A stretch of DNA of 64,000 bases from Pseudoclavibacter helvolus (GCF_014191305.1 NZ_JACHWJ010000001.1:930001-994000); one strand, 5' to 3'; counted from the stretch's first letter, positions 1 to 9,598 are shown. Made by a program: numbers and translations. The notes: generated by a model not told the origin, from the sequence alone.

Positions 1-738
1 GAGTATCCCGGCGGCGACGGGGACCAGCGGATCGTGCCGGTCGGCCATCGCCGTGCTGCCGGCGTGATTGCCCTCGCCGCGAACGTCAATGCGCCAACGT
101 CCGTGCTCCAGGATGCTCGACGCCACCGCGATCGCCTGCCCGAGAGGTTCGAGTGCACGCCCCTGTTCCACGTGGAGCTCGATGAACAGGCCGATGCGCC
201 CCAGCGCCTCGCTGTCCTGGCCGATGTGCTGGACGTCGAGCCCGAAGGCTGCTGCAGCTTCCCCGAACGTCAGGCCATCACCGTCGCTCAGGGCGAGGGC
301 ACGCTCTGGCGAGAGCTGGCCCGTCATGAGGCGGGAGCCGAGGCACGCGACCCCGAAGCGGGCACCCTCCTCCTCCGCGAAGACGACGATCGCGAAGGGG
401 CGAGTGGGTCGGTAGCCCTCCGTCTGCAGCAGAGCCACCGCGTCCAGAGCCGTCGCGACGCCCAACGGTCCATCGAGCGCGCCACCGCCGGGAACCGAGT
501 CGAGGTGGCTTCCCGTCACAACCGCATCCGGCCCGGCTTTACCCCACCACGCCCAGATGTTGCCGTTCCTATCGACCTCGAGGTCGAGCCCCAGCCCCAG
601 CGCGCGCTCCGTGAACCAGTCGCGCAGCGCGCGCTCGGCGTCGTCGAACACGTGCCTCGAGAAGCCGCCCCGCTTTTCGTCGACGCCGACGTCGGAGATC
701 TCGTCGAGGAGCTGGAGCGTGGTGCGCCGCTCGGTCAC
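1..738 (-). CDS. M20-family amidohydrolase (allantoate amidohydrolase / N-carbamoyl amino acid hydrolase type), 3' end outside window
   Basis: Reading leftwards from a GTG that overlaps the hutU stop (GTGA), the frame stays open to the window edge. It shows M20 carbamoylase features: the metal-site stretch [18 protein letters not shown], then [10 protein letters not shown], and FIELHVEQG. These enzymes are cytoplasmic zinc or manganese hydrolases that cut carbamoyl or ureido groups. The overlap with hutU and the nearby IclR regulator suggest a role late in histidine breakdown, for example on an N-formyl or formimino-glutamate intermediate; that role is inferred, not seen. The C-terminal part is missing only because of the window boundary. 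Confidence 0.85.
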   Translation of the reverse strand, partial: MTERRTTLQLLDEISDVGVDEKRGGFSRHVFDDAERALRDWFTERALGLGLDLEVDRNGNIWAWWGKAGPDAVVTGSHLDSVPGGGALDGPLGVATALDAVALLQTEGYRPTRPFAIVVFAEEEGARFGVACLGSRLMTGQLSPERALALSDGDGLTFGEAAAAFGLDVQHIGQDSEALGRIGLFIELHVEQGRALEPLGQAIAVASSILEHGRWRIDVRGEGNHAGSTAMADRHDPLVPVAAGIL

Positions 739-2393
739 TCGCCCTCCCACATCGGGACGCGCAGCCCACGCTCCCTCGCGATGTCGGCTGCGTGCTCGTA
801 GCCGGCATCGACGTGGCGCATGACTCCCGTTCCCGGGTCGTTGGTGAGCACGCGCTCGATCTTCCGCGCCGCGAGCTCGGTGCCGTCGGCCACGATGACC
901 TGCCCGGAGTGGATGGACCTGCCGATTCCGACGCCGCCGCCGTGGTGCAAGGAGACCCAGGTTGCGCCGGAGGCGGTGTTGAGGAGTGCGTTCAGGAGAG
1001 GCCAGTCGGCGATCGCGTCCGAGCCGTCCTTCATCGACTCCGTCTCCCGGTAGGGGGAGGCAACGGACCCCGAGTCCAGGTGGTCTCGACCGATCACGAT
1101 GGGCGCGGAGAGCTCGCCCGAGGCCACCATCTCGTTGAACTTGAGACCCGCAAGATGGCGTTCCTTGTAGCCGAGCCAGCAGATACGCGCTGGTAGGCCC
1201 TCGAAGTGCACCTTCTCCCCCGCAGCCTTCACCCACCGGTGCAGTCGCTCGTCATCGGGGAACAGCTCGAGGATCGCTCGGTCGGTCGCGGCGATGTCGG
1301 CCGGATCGCCAGAGAGCGCCGCCCAGCGGAACGGGCCGCGCCCTTCCTCGAATTGGGGGCGGATGTGCGCTGGCACGAACCCCGGGAAATCGAAGGCACG
1401 CTCGTAGCCACCGAGCACCGCCTCAGCGCGAATCGAGTTGCCGTAGTCGAAGACCTCGGCACCAGCGTCCTGGAACTCGACCATCGCCTTCACCTGCTTC
1501 GCCATGGATGCGCGTGCGCGCTCGGTGAAGCCGACCGGGTCGCGCTCGGCCTCCGCCTTCCAGTCCTCGACGCTCACGCCCTCTGGCAGGTAGGCGAGCG
1601 GGTCGTGTGCGCTCGTCTGGTCCGTGACCATGTCGATGGGGACGCCACGCTCGAGGAGCAGCGGGAAGATCGTCGCGGCGTTGCCAACGACGCCAACCGA
1701 TCGGGGCTCGCGGGCCTCCTTCGCTGCGAGCACTCGCGCGATCGCATCGTCGAGGTCGTGCGTCATCTCGTCGAGGTACCCATGCTGAACGCGACGCTCG
1801 AGGCGGCTCGCGTCGACGTCGACGATCAGGACGACACCCTCGTTCATCGTGACGGCGAGCGGCTGGGCGCCGCCCATGCCGCCAGCTCCACCCGTGAGGG
1901 TGAGCGTTCCCTCGAGCGTTCCGCCGAAGCGCTTGTCAGCTGCGGCCGCAAACGTCTCGTAGGTGCCCTGAAGGATTCCCTGCGTTCCGATGTAGATCCA
2001 GGAGCCCGCCGTCATCTGGCCGTACATCGTGAGTCCGGCAGCCTCGAGGCGCCGGAACTCCGGCCAGTTGGCCCAGTCCCCGACGAGGTTCGAGTTGGCG
2101 ATCAGCACTCGGGGAGCCCACTCGTGCGTGCGGAAGACGCCCACCGGTTTCCCTGACTGGACAAGCAGCGTCTCGTCGTCTTCGAGCGTCGTCAAGGTGC
2201 GGACGATCGCGTCGTACGCCTCCCAGCTGCGGGCCGCTTTGCCTGTGCCGCCGTAAACGACGAGGCTCTCCGGGTGCTCGGCCACTTCAGGGTCGAGGTT
2301 GTTCATGAGCATTCGCAACGGCGCCTCGGTCTGCCAGCTCTTCGCCGTCAGCTTCGTCCCGCGTGCCGCCCTGATGTTCTCGTGCGTGTTCAT
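735..2393 (-). CDS. hutU: urocanate hydratase (urocanase)
   Basis: Converts urocanate to imidazolone propionate, the second step of histidine degradation, using tightly bound NAD+. The 552-residue length is typical. Visible motifs are [10 protein letters not shown] near residues 49-58, the NAD-binding [10 protein letters not shown] near 168-177, and the catalytic cysteine in PARICWLG at about residue 405, followed by the very conserved [10 protein letters not shown] and [10 protein letters not shown] stretches. ATG at 2393 is preferred over an in-frame TTG six bases upstream because an AAGGGA ribosome site lies just before it. It sits 51 bp after the IclR regulator gene and overlaps the M20 hydrolase by four bases, so the three probably form one operon. 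Confidence 0.97.
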   Translation of the reverse strand: MNTHENIRAARGTKLTAKSWQTEAPLRMLMNNLDPEVAEHPESLVVYGGTGKAARSWEAYDAIVRTLTTLEDDETLLVQSGKPVGVFRTHEWAPRVLIANSNLVGDWANWPEFRRLEAAGLTMYGQMTAGSWIYIGTQGILQGTYETFAAAADKRFGGTLEGTLTLTGGAGGMGGAQPLAVTMNEGVVLIVDVDASRLERRVQHGYLDEMTHDLDDAIARVLAAKEAREPRSVGVVGNAATIFPLLLERGVPIDMVTDQTSAHDPLAYLPEGVSVEDWKAEAERDPVGFTERARASMAKQVKAMVEFQDAGAEVFDYGNSIRAEAVLGGYERAFDFPGFVPAHIRPQFEEGRGPFRWAALSGDPADIAATDRAILELFPDDERLHRWVKAAGEKVHFEGLPARICWLGYKERHLAGLKFNEMVASGELSAPIVIGRDHLDSGSVASPYRETESMKDGSDAIADWPLLNALLNTASGATWVSLHHGGGVGIGRSIHSGQVIVADGTELAARKIERVLTNDPGTGVMRHVDAGYEHAADIARERGLRVPMWEGE

Positions 2394-2444
2394 CTGCAAT
2401 TCCCTTGCTGCTCTCGGATGAGGTGAAGTCTCGGTACTGCTTGC

Positions 2445-3122
2445 TCAGCTGGGTGTGGCGAACTCAACAGCTGGCTCTGCGCCCAGGCCGCTTTCGACAC
2501 TGGCTGTCGCTGCGACGAGGAGCCGCCCGTAGCGCGTGATCTCGGTCTTGTTGATGCGGTAGCTCGGGACGAGCAAGCTGAGCGAAGCGATGACACGTTG
2601 CTGCAGTGCGATCGGGGCGGCGATGGCGGTGACATCCTTCTCGATACCCCGTTCGATCGTCACGTAGCCTCCTGACGGGGTCCCCCCGCGAAGCACCTGT
2701 CCAGACGCCGAGCCTTCGAGCGGAATGGTCCGACCGACCCAGTTCGTGTGGCGAACAGATTGGCTCCCCTCGTGGATTGCGATGTAGAGCGCCTGGTCCG
2801 CGTGGCCTTCAACGCAGAGGTAGACCGACTCCCCCGTCGCTTCAGTGATCTCGCGCATGACAGGCGCACACATCAGCACGAGATTGTCCTTGGATAGCGC
2901 CTGCGCACCGAGCTGCACGATGCGACTGCCGGCATGGAAGTCGCCCGCCTCGTCGCGCCGCACAAATCCAGCGGATTCAAGCGTGCGGAGGAGTCGCAGG
3001 GAAGTGCTCGCGGAGAGATCAGCGAGGCGCGCGCTCTCGGCGAGACTCAGGCTGCCGCGTTCGCAGACGAACGCGAGCAGGGACAGCGCTCGCTCGACTG
3101 TGCGGGTCGATGATTCGGTCAA
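2445..3122 (-). CDS. IclR-family transcriptional regulator (probable hut regulator)
   Basis: A 225-residue IclR-type regulator. The N-terminal winged helix-turn-helix covers about residues 1-65 (TVERALSLLAFV, then SLAESARLADLSASTSLRLL) and the IclR effector domain follows (VMREITEATGESVYL, HTNWVGRTIPLEGSASGQV, AIAAPI). The start is a TTG at 3122 with a strong GGAGGT five bases upstream; an in-frame ATG at 3254 lies beyond the two palindromes and is unlikely. It is the first gene of the leftward hutU operon, with a candidate double operator at 3206-3236, so autoregulation and control by a histidine-pathway intermediate are likely (inferred). Confidence 0.9.
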   Translation of the reverse strand: MTESSTRTVERALSLLAFVCERGSLSLAESARLADLSASTSLRLLRTLESAGFVRRDEAGDFHAGSRIVQLGAQALSKDNLVLMCAPVMREITEATGESVYLCVEGHADQALYIAIHEGSQSVRHTNWVGRTIPLEGSASGQVLRGGTPSGGYVTIERGIEKDVTAIAAPIALQQRVIASLSLLVPSYRINKTEITRYGRLLVAATASVESGLGAEPAVEFATPS

Positions 3123-3205
3123 CTTACCTCCTTCGTTGCAGGCAAGCTCCGCGGGGAAGAGACGAGATAGAAGGCCGAGCCTACCTCCACACAGTAGAAC
3201 GCATT

Positions 3206-3236
3206 TGCCACTGAATGGCAAGCAGTGGCCACTGCG
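3206..3236. promoter_or_regulatory. two abutting palindromes, candidate IclR-type operators
   Basis: Positions 3206-3222 read ttgccactgaatggcaa, a perfect 6-bp inverted repeat around 5 bases. Immediately next, 3223-3236 read gcagtggccactgc, a perfect 14-bp palindrome. They lie about 85-115 bp upstream of the regulator start, between it and hutD. IclR-family proteins bind 14-17 bp palindromes, often in pairs, so these are the natural operator candidates. Binding is inferred. Confidence 0.6.
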
Positions 3237-3272
3237 TGGTCCTTTCGACTCCAAGCAATCGGATGGCCCCGG

Positions 3273-3800
3273 TCAGCCGACCTCGTGAACGACGGCGAGC
3301 AAGCCCATCCCGGTGAAACCTTGGACGTCTGCACCAGCCGGGAGAAGCACCGTGTCGAGAGGGCCGAGTATCGATCCGGCGGCATCCAGAGATCCGCTCA
3401 GGACTACGGCGGCCATGGTCGCCTTCGGTAGTTCCCCCGAGCTGCGGACGGCAGTCAGCTCGAGTTTCCGTGCCCCCACCGGGTAGATCAGGTTCAGGAC
3501 CCGTGACGACGCCGCAGTCGATGCGCCTTTCACACGCTGTTCACCCGAGAACCGCACCTGCTCCCCATGACCGAGACCAACCTCGTCGCCGTCGATCACA
3601 AGTTGCACTGGCTCGATAGCGAGCTGCACTCGCTGAGTGTCTGGAATGACAGAGAACTCGGCCTGCCGCTCGATCGTGGCAATGCTCAGCGCCCAGCCAG
3701 CTCCGTCTTGCACGGACTGGATGGTGCGCGTCATCCCCAAGCCGTTGCGCCAGGGCTTCGCCTCGAGGTCGGCGTAGCGGATGACTCTCGCGGTCGTCAT
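3273..3800 (-). CDS. hutD: HutD/Ves family protein
   Basis: A 175-residue cupin-like HutD-family protein, recognised by the N-terminal signature YADLEAKPWRNGLGMTRTI and the downstream GWALSIATI and FSVIPDTQRV segments. HutD proteins are found with histidine-use genes; a role as a modulator limiting hut expression has been proposed for Pseudomonas, with no settled biochemical function. ATG at 3800 is chosen because the family signature begins there. The longer upstream frame has no family similarity. It lies upstream of the regulator and on the same strand, separated from it by the double palindrome. Confidence 0.9.
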   Translation of the reverse strand: MTTARVIRYADLEAKPWRNGLGMTRTIQSVQDGAGWALSIATIERQAEFSVIPDTQRVQLAIEPVQLVIDGDEVGLGHGEQVRFSGEQRVKGASTAASSRVLNLIYPVGARKLELTAVRSSGELPKATMAAVVLSGSLDAAGSILGPLDTVLLPAGADVQGFTGMGLLAVVHEVG

Positions 3801-3838
3801 GCACCCATTTTCACGCACTGGACACCCGAGTAAGCCTC

Positions 3839-4444
3839 TCAACCACCCGTCGAGCTGCCGCCCCCACCGCTCTTGCCCTTGACGCTCGACCCAAAACCCG
3901 ACTTGCCGGTTGAGCCGAACCCGCTCTTGAGGGGTGCGCGCGAGCCGACCGTAGCGCCGGCCGGGGCCTTCTGCGCAACGTCCGAGTGAGCGGAAGAACC
4001 GGAGGCCGCGAAGCCGCCGGATGTGACGGGAGCCCACGAGCTCACCCGAGTGCTGTTCCAACGAGACGAGGCGAAGAGCACCGGTCCAAGCCAGAGCGCG
4101 GAGCTGTAGTGCGTGCCGTAGCTGCTCGACGACTCGCAGAGCGACTCCGCGTCGCCCTCGACCTGCTCACCCTGCTGCTCGAGGAGCTGGATCTGCTCAT
4201 TCACGTCCGCAAGGCAGTCCTCTTTGGACTTGTAGGTCGGGCGCTCGGCGCCTTCGGGGAGTACGTAGTTCTCGCCGTCTGCACCCTCGACGACGATCCC
4301 CTCGTCTGGGACAGTGCTACAGCCGGCGAGGAACATCATCGCGGCGGCGATTCCCATCGCGCCCACCGTCTTGGGCGCGGAGGGCCGTGTGATGCCGGTC
4401 AAGCTGATGCCGCTGCTGCGGCGAAGCTTCGGTTCGTAGGTCAT
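3839..4444 (-). CDS. YgiB-like (DUF1190) lipoprotein
   Basis: A 201-residue protein with a long basic N-terminus, a hydrophobic stretch and a lipobox ending FLAGC with the lipidated cysteine at about residue 42. The middle has an EDCLADVNEQIQLLEQQ segment, and the C-terminus is rich in Gly and Ser (KSGFGS repeats, GGGGSSTGG). This resembles E. coli YgiB, including the DC..V motif and the Gly/Ser-rich tail. It overlaps the upstream YgiC-like gene by four bases, the same pairing as ygiB-ygiC in enterobacteria. Cell-envelope function is unknown. Confidence 0.75.
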   Translation of the reverse strand: MTYEPKLRRSSGISLTGITRPSAPKTVGAMGIAAAMMFLAGCSTVPDEGIVVEGADGENYVLPEGAERPTYKSKEDCLADVNEQIQLLEQQGEQVEGDAESLCESSSSYGTHYSSALWLGPVLFASSRWNSTRVSSWAPVTSGGFAASGSSAHSDVAQKAPAGATVGSRAPLKSGFGSTGKSGFGSSVKGKSGGGGSSTGG

Positions 4445-5646
4445 GGCCGCTCCTCCCGGTCGGTGATGTAGTGCGGCACGAACTCGGCAAGGTCGCCCGT
4501 GATCGGACCGCTCGTCTCCCGGACATCGATCCCTGCCGGGGCCTCCCCCACGACCCAGGAGCCGACGATGACGGTCTTGCCATCGATATTGGCGAGCTGG
4601 GCGCGCTCCTGGTACACGAACCCTTCCTCACCATAGTCGCCGCCGTTCTCGGCAGTCTTGCGCCCGACGAGGTCGTAGATCGTGACGTTCGCGCCCTCCC
4701 GGCCCAGCTTCGGCTTCTCGACATAGGCCTTGCCGCGGAGACGCTCAGGGGTTGCGTAGGCGGCCAAGAGCAGCGGATGCTCGGGGAAGAGCTCCCACAG
4801 GACGACGAGGAGCTGCTTGTTCGAAAGCAACATCTTCCAGATCGGCTCGACCCAGGCCGTTGTCGCGCGCGTCGTAGGGAAGTACTGCGCGAACTCCTCG
4901 CGCACCATCCACTCCCATGGGTACAGCTTGAAGATGCGGTCGATCCGCTCGCCGTCAGCGTCGACGAAGCCGTGGGAAGCCTCATCGAACTGGACGTCCT
5001 CCATGAAGATCTGCTTCACTTCGAAGCCGGCGAGACGCGCCGTCTCCGCCATGTAGCTCACCGTGTCGGCGTCTTCGACGATGAGCTCGCCGTCGCCGTC
5101 GTCGTGGAGGGATGCCAGGTGCAGCCGTGCCCCCTGGGGCAGGAACCATCGCTGCACGCGGATGTGCACCCACTGCTCCACGAGCAGTTCGTGCAGCAGA
5201 TTGAACTGATCGGCAGCCTCGCCGCGTGTCTCTACAAGCCACTGCCACTGCGCCGCGGCAGACTCCACGAGCGACGTCGGGGTATCCGCGTTGAACTCGA
5301 GCAATTTGATGGTGCCCGCGCCGTCGTAGGCGAGGTCGAATCGACCGTAAACGGTCGGGTCGTCTTCATCCCAGGACTTCTCGACGAGGTCCCAGAGCTC
5401 CACGGGGATGCCAAACTCCGCGAAGCGGCGGTCGCGCACAACACGCTCGCACGCCTCCATGCAGAGCCTGAAGAGCTCGGCCGTCGCACGCTCGAAGTCG
5501 TCGATCTCGTGGCTCGAGAACCCGTAGGCGGCTTCCTCCTGCCAGTACGGGCGACCGCCCTCAGACTCCATGTCGTAGAACGTGAAGCCGATGGAGTCAA
5601 ACCTCGCGCGCCAGTCGGCCCGCGGAGCACTGTACGTGCGGATCAA
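4441..5646 (-). CDS. glutathionylspermidine synthase-like protein, YgiC family (ATP-grasp)
   Basis: About 401 residues matching the YgiC type of the glutathionylspermidine-synthase fold. Clear blocks are YGRFDLAYDG, LLEFNADTPTSLVES, IFKLYPWEWMVREEF, WVEPIWKMLLSNKQLL, KPKLGREGANVTIY, YGEEGFVYQ and VIVGSWVVGE..AGIDVRE. The fold carries an ATP-grasp ligase site; the substrate of YgiC is not established, and it lacks the amidase half of true glutathionylspermidine synthetase. A TTG at 5646 following a purine-rich AGGGATGGG fits the family N-terminus; a longer in-frame ATG at 5712 is possible. It is translationally coupled to the downstream YgiB-like lipoprotein gene. Confidence 0.85.
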   Translation of the reverse strand: MIRTYSAPRADWRARFDSIGFTFYDMESEGGRPYWQEEAAYGFSSHEIDDFERATAELFRLCMEACERVVRDRRFAEFGIPVELWDLVEKSWDEDDPTVYGRFDLAYDGAGTIKLLEFNADTPTSLVESAAAQWQWLVETRGEAADQFNLLHELLVEQWVHIRVQRWFLPQGARLHLASLHDDGDGELIVEDADTVSYMAETARLAGFEVKQIFMEDVQFDEASHGFVDADGERIDRIFKLYPWEWMVREEFAQYFPTTRATTAWVEPIWKMLLSNKQLLVVLWELFPEHPLLLAAYATPERLRGKAYVEKPKLGREGANVTIYDLVGRKTAENGGDYGEEGFVYQERAQLANIDGKTVIVGSWVVGEAPAGIDVRETSGPITGDLAEFVPHYITDREERP

Positions 5647-5758
5647 TTTTGGCCCATCCCTGCTTCTCTCGATTCGCTGCCGGGCGCCACCCGGCGGCTC
5701 CCCAGCAAACACTAGAGCCCCTGCACCGTGATTCCCCGGAGAACTTCCCCCGCGTCAC

Positions 5759-7630
5759 CTACCTGATCGTGAATTCCTGACAGCCGAGGTTCGTCATGTT
5801 CGACGCCGACTCGATTGCGACCGCGCAGGCCGAGTGCCTGCCGGGTGAGAGCGACGCCGCCGCCCAGAACCCGTGCTTGCCGGCGACACCGAGGCCGGGC
5901 GATGGCAGGTCAGCAGACACCGCATGATGCCAACTGCCGTCGATGAGAATGGCCACCGAGATGGATCTGCTCGGAGTGCTTGGGGCGAGCGCCCAACCGT
6001 AGAAAACCTTCACTCGACCGGACGCATCCGCGAGAGCCATCTGCCCAAGCGGTGCGGCCTGCTTTACGACGGTGACCGTCTGACACGGCGGAAGGCTGTT
6101 GTTACCTGCACCGAAACCAACCCCGACGGTGCAGATGAAGTGGTCGCCCAGGCTCAGCTCGAAGGTCATCGAGTACCCATGAGCACCAGGAATACCGTAC
6201 GCGTGCAGGTTCGAGGATGCCCGATCCGCGCTCGTCGCGTGCCATTTGCCGTCGACCGTGATGCCGACGGGGATCGTCGTGTACATGTCCGAAAGATCGA
6301 ACGCGTGGCCGGAGACCGTGACACTGGTGCCTGAGACCCTCACATTCGCAGTTGAGTTCACGTCGAAGCGCTTCACTGCCTCCGAGTACGTGTAGCCATC
6401 CTTGACCCACCTCGAGAGGTAGCGGCCGGCGGTCGTCATCCCAAGCGGGTTCATGTGGGTGGAGTCGTCCGGCGCCATCCAGAACGACTTCGGCATGAGC
6501 CCGACGCCCATGGAACCGTAGTCGGCGGCTGTGGGCACGCGTCCAGCATCGGTGAGCGCGCCGTTCAAGAGGTAGTCGGAGAGAGGGATGGCCCGCTCGC
6601 CATACGTCTGTCGAATCCAGGCGTTCACCTGGTTGCGGTTGTTGTTGAGCGGGTTCGAGTAGTCCCAGCGAGGCGGAAGCTGGATCACGTACGCCTTGGC
6701 GCCGACGGCGGTGTGCGCCTCGACCACCTTGGCGATGACCTCCTTGACTCGCGCAGTGTCTTCGATGCCGTTGGCACCGATCCAGAGCACACTCGACGAT
6801 CCGGGAAGCGGCGTCTCGAGCGAATTGATCCGCGTGCCGGCGGCCACCCACAAGGGACTGCCCGACCCGCTGCGGGTGAACTTCCAGTGCAGGCTCGCGT
6901 CCGCGAGGTCAGGGAAGTGCGTGATCTTCCCGCGGATTCCGCCGATCTCGACGTCGAACGTGATCCGCCCCAGGTACCTCGAGTCCATGGGCAGACCAAC
7001 AACATCCCCGAGGTTCACTGAACCGGAGCCCGGCACGAGGATCGTCTTCGAAAGGCTCGTCTGGTAGACGCCCGCGATCGTGCCGATGGCGACCGGACCG
7101 ATCGACCCAACCCCGTAGTTCCGGACGTTCCATCCGGGCAGGTACGTACCAAGATGGCCGCCGCCGCACAGGTAGTCGATCGACGAAGAGCCGTAGCACT
7201 GCACGGTCGTCGGACTGGACTGACGCGACTCAGGGGTCGCACTCGGCACAGGCGGTGCGGTGGCCGTCGGAGGCGTGCTCGGCGCGGTTGGAGAGGCGGG
7301 GCCCGCCGTCGTCGGCTGCTGCAGGTCCTCATTCGCACTCGGACCTGTCGACGCCGGCGGAACCTCCGCATCATCCGTTTCGGAGGGTTGGGGAGACGGC
7401 GAAGGCGCGACAGCTGTGGGGGCCGCGGTCGGGGCCGCCGTGCCCGTGGGCGGCGTCGTGGCCGTCTGCTGCGGGGATTGAACAGCACCGTCGGTCAGCT
7501 GACCATCGAGGGACGGGTCCGAGACTGGCGGAGTGGACGTCGGACTCGCCACAGCCGGTGTGAGAGGCGCAACCAAGAGGGCAAGGCTGAGCACAAGAAC
7601 CGTGAGTACTTGCTTCGCTGCGGACCGCAT
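5759..7630 (-). CDS. secreted SGNH/GDSL-type hydrolase with Pro/Thr-rich linker
   Basis: 623 residues. A Sec signal peptide covers about residues 1-29 (hydrophobic core VLTVLVLSLALLVAPL, cleavage near AVAS), followed by a low-complexity Pro/Thr/Ala/Ser linker to about residue 140. The catalytic part has a block-I-like YGSSSIDYL, VLWIGANGIED resembling the SGNH Asn/Gly block, and DDSTHMNPLGM, which supplies the Asp-x-x-His pair. Two repeated C-terminal segments (VSGHAFDLSD...VDGKWH and YGWALAPSTP...IDGSWH) look like a duplicated domain, possibly wall or sugar binding. It is probably an exported esterase or deacetylase on cell-surface polymers; the substrate is not visible. Confidence 0.75.
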   Translation of the reverse strand: MRSAAKQVLTVLVLSLALLVAPLTPAVASPTSTPPVSDPSLDGQLTDGAVQSPQQTATTPPTGTAAPTAAPTAVAPSPSPQPSETDDAEVPPASTGPSANEDLQQPTTAGPASPTAPSTPPTATAPPVPSATPESRQSSPTTVQCYGSSSIDYLCGGGHLGTYLPGWNVRNYGVGSIGPVAIGTIAGVYQTSLSKTILVPGSGSVNLGDVVGLPMDSRYLGRITFDVEIGGIRGKITHFPDLADASLHWKFTRSGSGSPLWVAAGTRINSLETPLPGSSSVLWIGANGIEDTARVKEVIAKVVEAHTAVGAKAYVIQLPPRWDYSNPLNNNRNQVNAWIRQTYGERAIPLSDYLLNGALTDAGRVPTAADYGSMGVGLMPKSFWMAPDDSTHMNPLGMTTAGRYLSRWVKDGYTYSEAVKRFDVNSTANVRVSGTSVTVSGHAFDLSDMYTTIPVGITVDGKWHATSADRASSNLHAYGIPGAHGYSMTFELSLGDHFICTVGVGFGAGNNSLPPCQTVTVVKQAAPLGQMALADASGRVKVFYGWALAPSTPSRSISVAILIDGSWHHAVSADLPSPGLGVAGKHGFWAAASLSPGRHSACAVAIESASNMTNLGCQEFTIR

Positions 7631-7946
7631 CCGGGATTCCTATCGTCGTGCTGGAAAGGCAGCAGGACGAAGCTCGGCGGCAATGCCGGCGCGGAAGATC
7701 GGGCGGACGGCACGCTTGTGAGCATGCGGTCACCAAATCAGAAGTGAGCCCTGCGATCCCCCTGATCGATCCCCCAGCGGCGCGAGAGTCTCTCAGAGCT
7801 GGACCGCGCCAGAGGAGAAGTTAGCAGGCAATCGCTCGCCTCGATTCCCCGGGGAGCTCACCGATCAGGGATTTGCGCGGCTGATCCGAGTATCAGGACT
7901 CGGGGGTCTCGCCCGGGGCGACCGAGCTTGAGGTGGCGGTTGACGC
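7631..7946. other. 316-bp intergenic stretch without a recognised feature
   Basis: Lies between the M23 gene stop and the start of the SGNH gene, both read leftwards. It should hold the promoter of the SGNH gene and any terminator of the M23 gene. No convincing -10/-35 pair, strong hairpin or small coding frame with a ribosome site was seen. Confidence 0.5.
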
Positions 7947-9011
7947 CTAAGGGGCGGGCTCGGCCGACTCCGACGGCACTGGCTTCGGGGACTCGGGTTC
8001 CGGCTCGGTGCTCCCTGGTGCCGACGGGGTCGGGTTGGGCGACGTGCTCGGCGAGGTCGAGGGCGCCGGGTTCGGCGTCGTCGTGTTCCCCGGAGGCGTC
8101 GAAGGCTGCGCGCTCGGAGACGGCGTGGCTGTGTCCGGCACTGCTGCCGCGGGCGGAACGTACACGTCCGCCGGAGGCACCCACCCGTCGTCCTTCTGCG
8201 GGTCGCCAGATGGCGGGCTCCAAGTCGGTGCCTCGCCGAAGATGTCGACTGCGACACCGTCTGCGTACTTGTTGAGGAACTTCTGCGGGTCGACATGAGT
8301 TCCGTCGACGATCGTCTCCAGGTGCAGGTGCGGCCCCGTGGATGCGCCGGTATTGCCGAGCAGGCCAACGAGCTGCCCCGTCTTCACCTCGTCCCCGACC
8401 TTGGCTGCGGGCGATCCGGCGATCAGGTGCCCGTAAACGGACCGAACCTGCAGGCCGTCGATCCGGTGCTCGACAACGACGTGAGCACCGAGCCCCCCGC
8501 CGTCGGTAGGATCGGACTCGATGACGATGCCGTTGGCGATGCTTCCGACTCGCGTGCCCTGCGGGCCGGCCATATCGAGACCACGATGGTTCGAAGAGCA
8601 GCCAGAGCAGGGAGCATTGCGCGGTCCGAAGCCGTCGGAGATGCGCACGAGGCTCATGTTGACGGGCCACTGGACACCTGGAGCTACGCTGCCGCCTGTG
8701 GCACCGGCGGCGACGTTCTGCACGACCGGTACGTCCCGGGCTCCGATGAGCTGTTCCGGCACCGTGCCCGAAACCGTGTAGGTGACGCCATCCGCTTCCT
8801 TGGAGCTCACGACAGGCACCGTCGACTGACCGTCGTCCACGGCCCCCGTCACCGCTGCGGCACCAATCGTCGCGGCAGCGATCAGTCCGAGCGTCGCGGC
8901 GACGACCGGCACGGCGAGAAGCCTGGCGCGGCGGCGCTCTTTCGCGCGGCGGGCACGGCGGCCAGGGAAATCGAGGTGGGTGACGGGCTGAGCGGTGGAT
9001 GACTTCGGCAA
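7947..9011 (-). CDS. M23-family (LytM-type) cell-wall peptidase with Pro-rich C-terminus
   Basis: About 354 residues. A basic cytoplasmic head (RRARRAKERRRAR) precedes one membrane segment (LLAVPVVAATLGLIAAATIGAA). The M23 metallopeptidase core has the zinc motif HRGLDMA, then YGHL and GPHLHLE with the second and third metal histidines and the catalytic histidine. A long Pro/Ser/Thr tail after residue 280 probably spans the wall. A TTG at 9011 is favoured because AGGAGA lies five bases upstream; the ATG 33 bases further up has no such site. It cleaves peptidoglycan cross-bridges or acts as a scaffold; all zinc ligands appear present. Confidence 0.88.
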   Translation of the reverse strand: MPKSSTAQPVTHLDFPGRRARRAKERRRARLLAVPVVAATLGLIAAATIGAAAVTGAVDDGQSTVPVVSSKEADGVTYTVSGTVPEQLIGARDVPVVQNVAAGATGGSVAPGVQWPVNMSLVRISDGFGPRNAPCSGCSSNHRGLDMAGPQGTRVGSIANGIVIESDPTDGGGLGAHVVVEHRIDGLQVRSVYGHLIAGSPAAKVGDEVKTGQLVGLLGNTGASTGPHLHLETIVDGTHVDPQKFLNKYADGVAVDIFGEAPTWSPPSGDPQKDDGWVPPADVYVPPAAAVPDTATPSPSAQPSTPPGNTTTPNPAPSTSPSTSPNPTPSAPGSTEPEPESPKPVPSESAEPAP

Positions 9012-9161
9012 AGGAGTCTCCTGCGGTTGGTGCTTCAAGGGCAACGTGTCCGAGTCTAAAGAGCACTTTGCGAATGCGGAAGAGTCGATTTTGAAAGGCA
9101 GGAGAGAAACGGCCTCGAGAACTGCGCGATCCGGGAGCGGCCAGCCTCGGTTCCGCTCACG

Positions 9162-9598
9162 TCAGATATCAAGCACACGCTCGCTGAACGGTGACGCAAA
9201 TTTTCGGTCGGGATCGAACTCCGTCACGAGACGGCAGAATTCCGGAAGGCGCGGATAGAGGTCGCTGATCGCGTCGCGATCAAGGGAGCTGAGTTTGCCC
9301 CAGTGCGGGCGGGCGCTGAACGTCGTGAGGCTCCTCTCGATATCGACGAGCAGTTCAGCTACGGCACCTGGGACCTTCTTCCAGGTGAAGGCGATGCAGA
9401 GCACGTCCTCGCCCTGCGTCGGGCTCAGCCAGAGACCATCGCCCGCTATTGTCCTGAGCTCGCTGACGTGTAGCAAAGTCAGGAGTCGCGGAGCGTGAGC
9501 GCGGACCGCCTCGAGGGTTGCTCCCGCGTGCCGGAGAGGCACGAAGTGTTCGCTCTGCAGTTCCGAGCCGACACTGGGCGTTGAGGCGATAGGAAAGT
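9162..9598 (-). pseudogene. aldO: 3' fragment of an alditol (xylitol) oxidase gene, cut by the composite transposon
   Basis: Encodes the C-terminal third of a VAO-type FAD oxidase: ELQSEHFVPLRHA, LRTIAGDGLWLSP, the family signature ARPHWGKL, then LYPRLPEF and FDPDRKF. It matches the arabinono-lactone/alditol oxidase C-terminal domain. The frame reads directly up to the transposon edge at 9598. The missing N-terminal part lies at 18710-19545. Removing the insert and one copy of the 8-bp duplication rejoins the frame exactly (DRLPHF-PIASTPS). It has no usable start of its own. Confidence 0.92.

Noticed and set aside
34-801. 255-codon plus-strand frame at the left edge
   Set aside because: Mirror of the M20 hydrolase gene on the other strand; no family resemblance.
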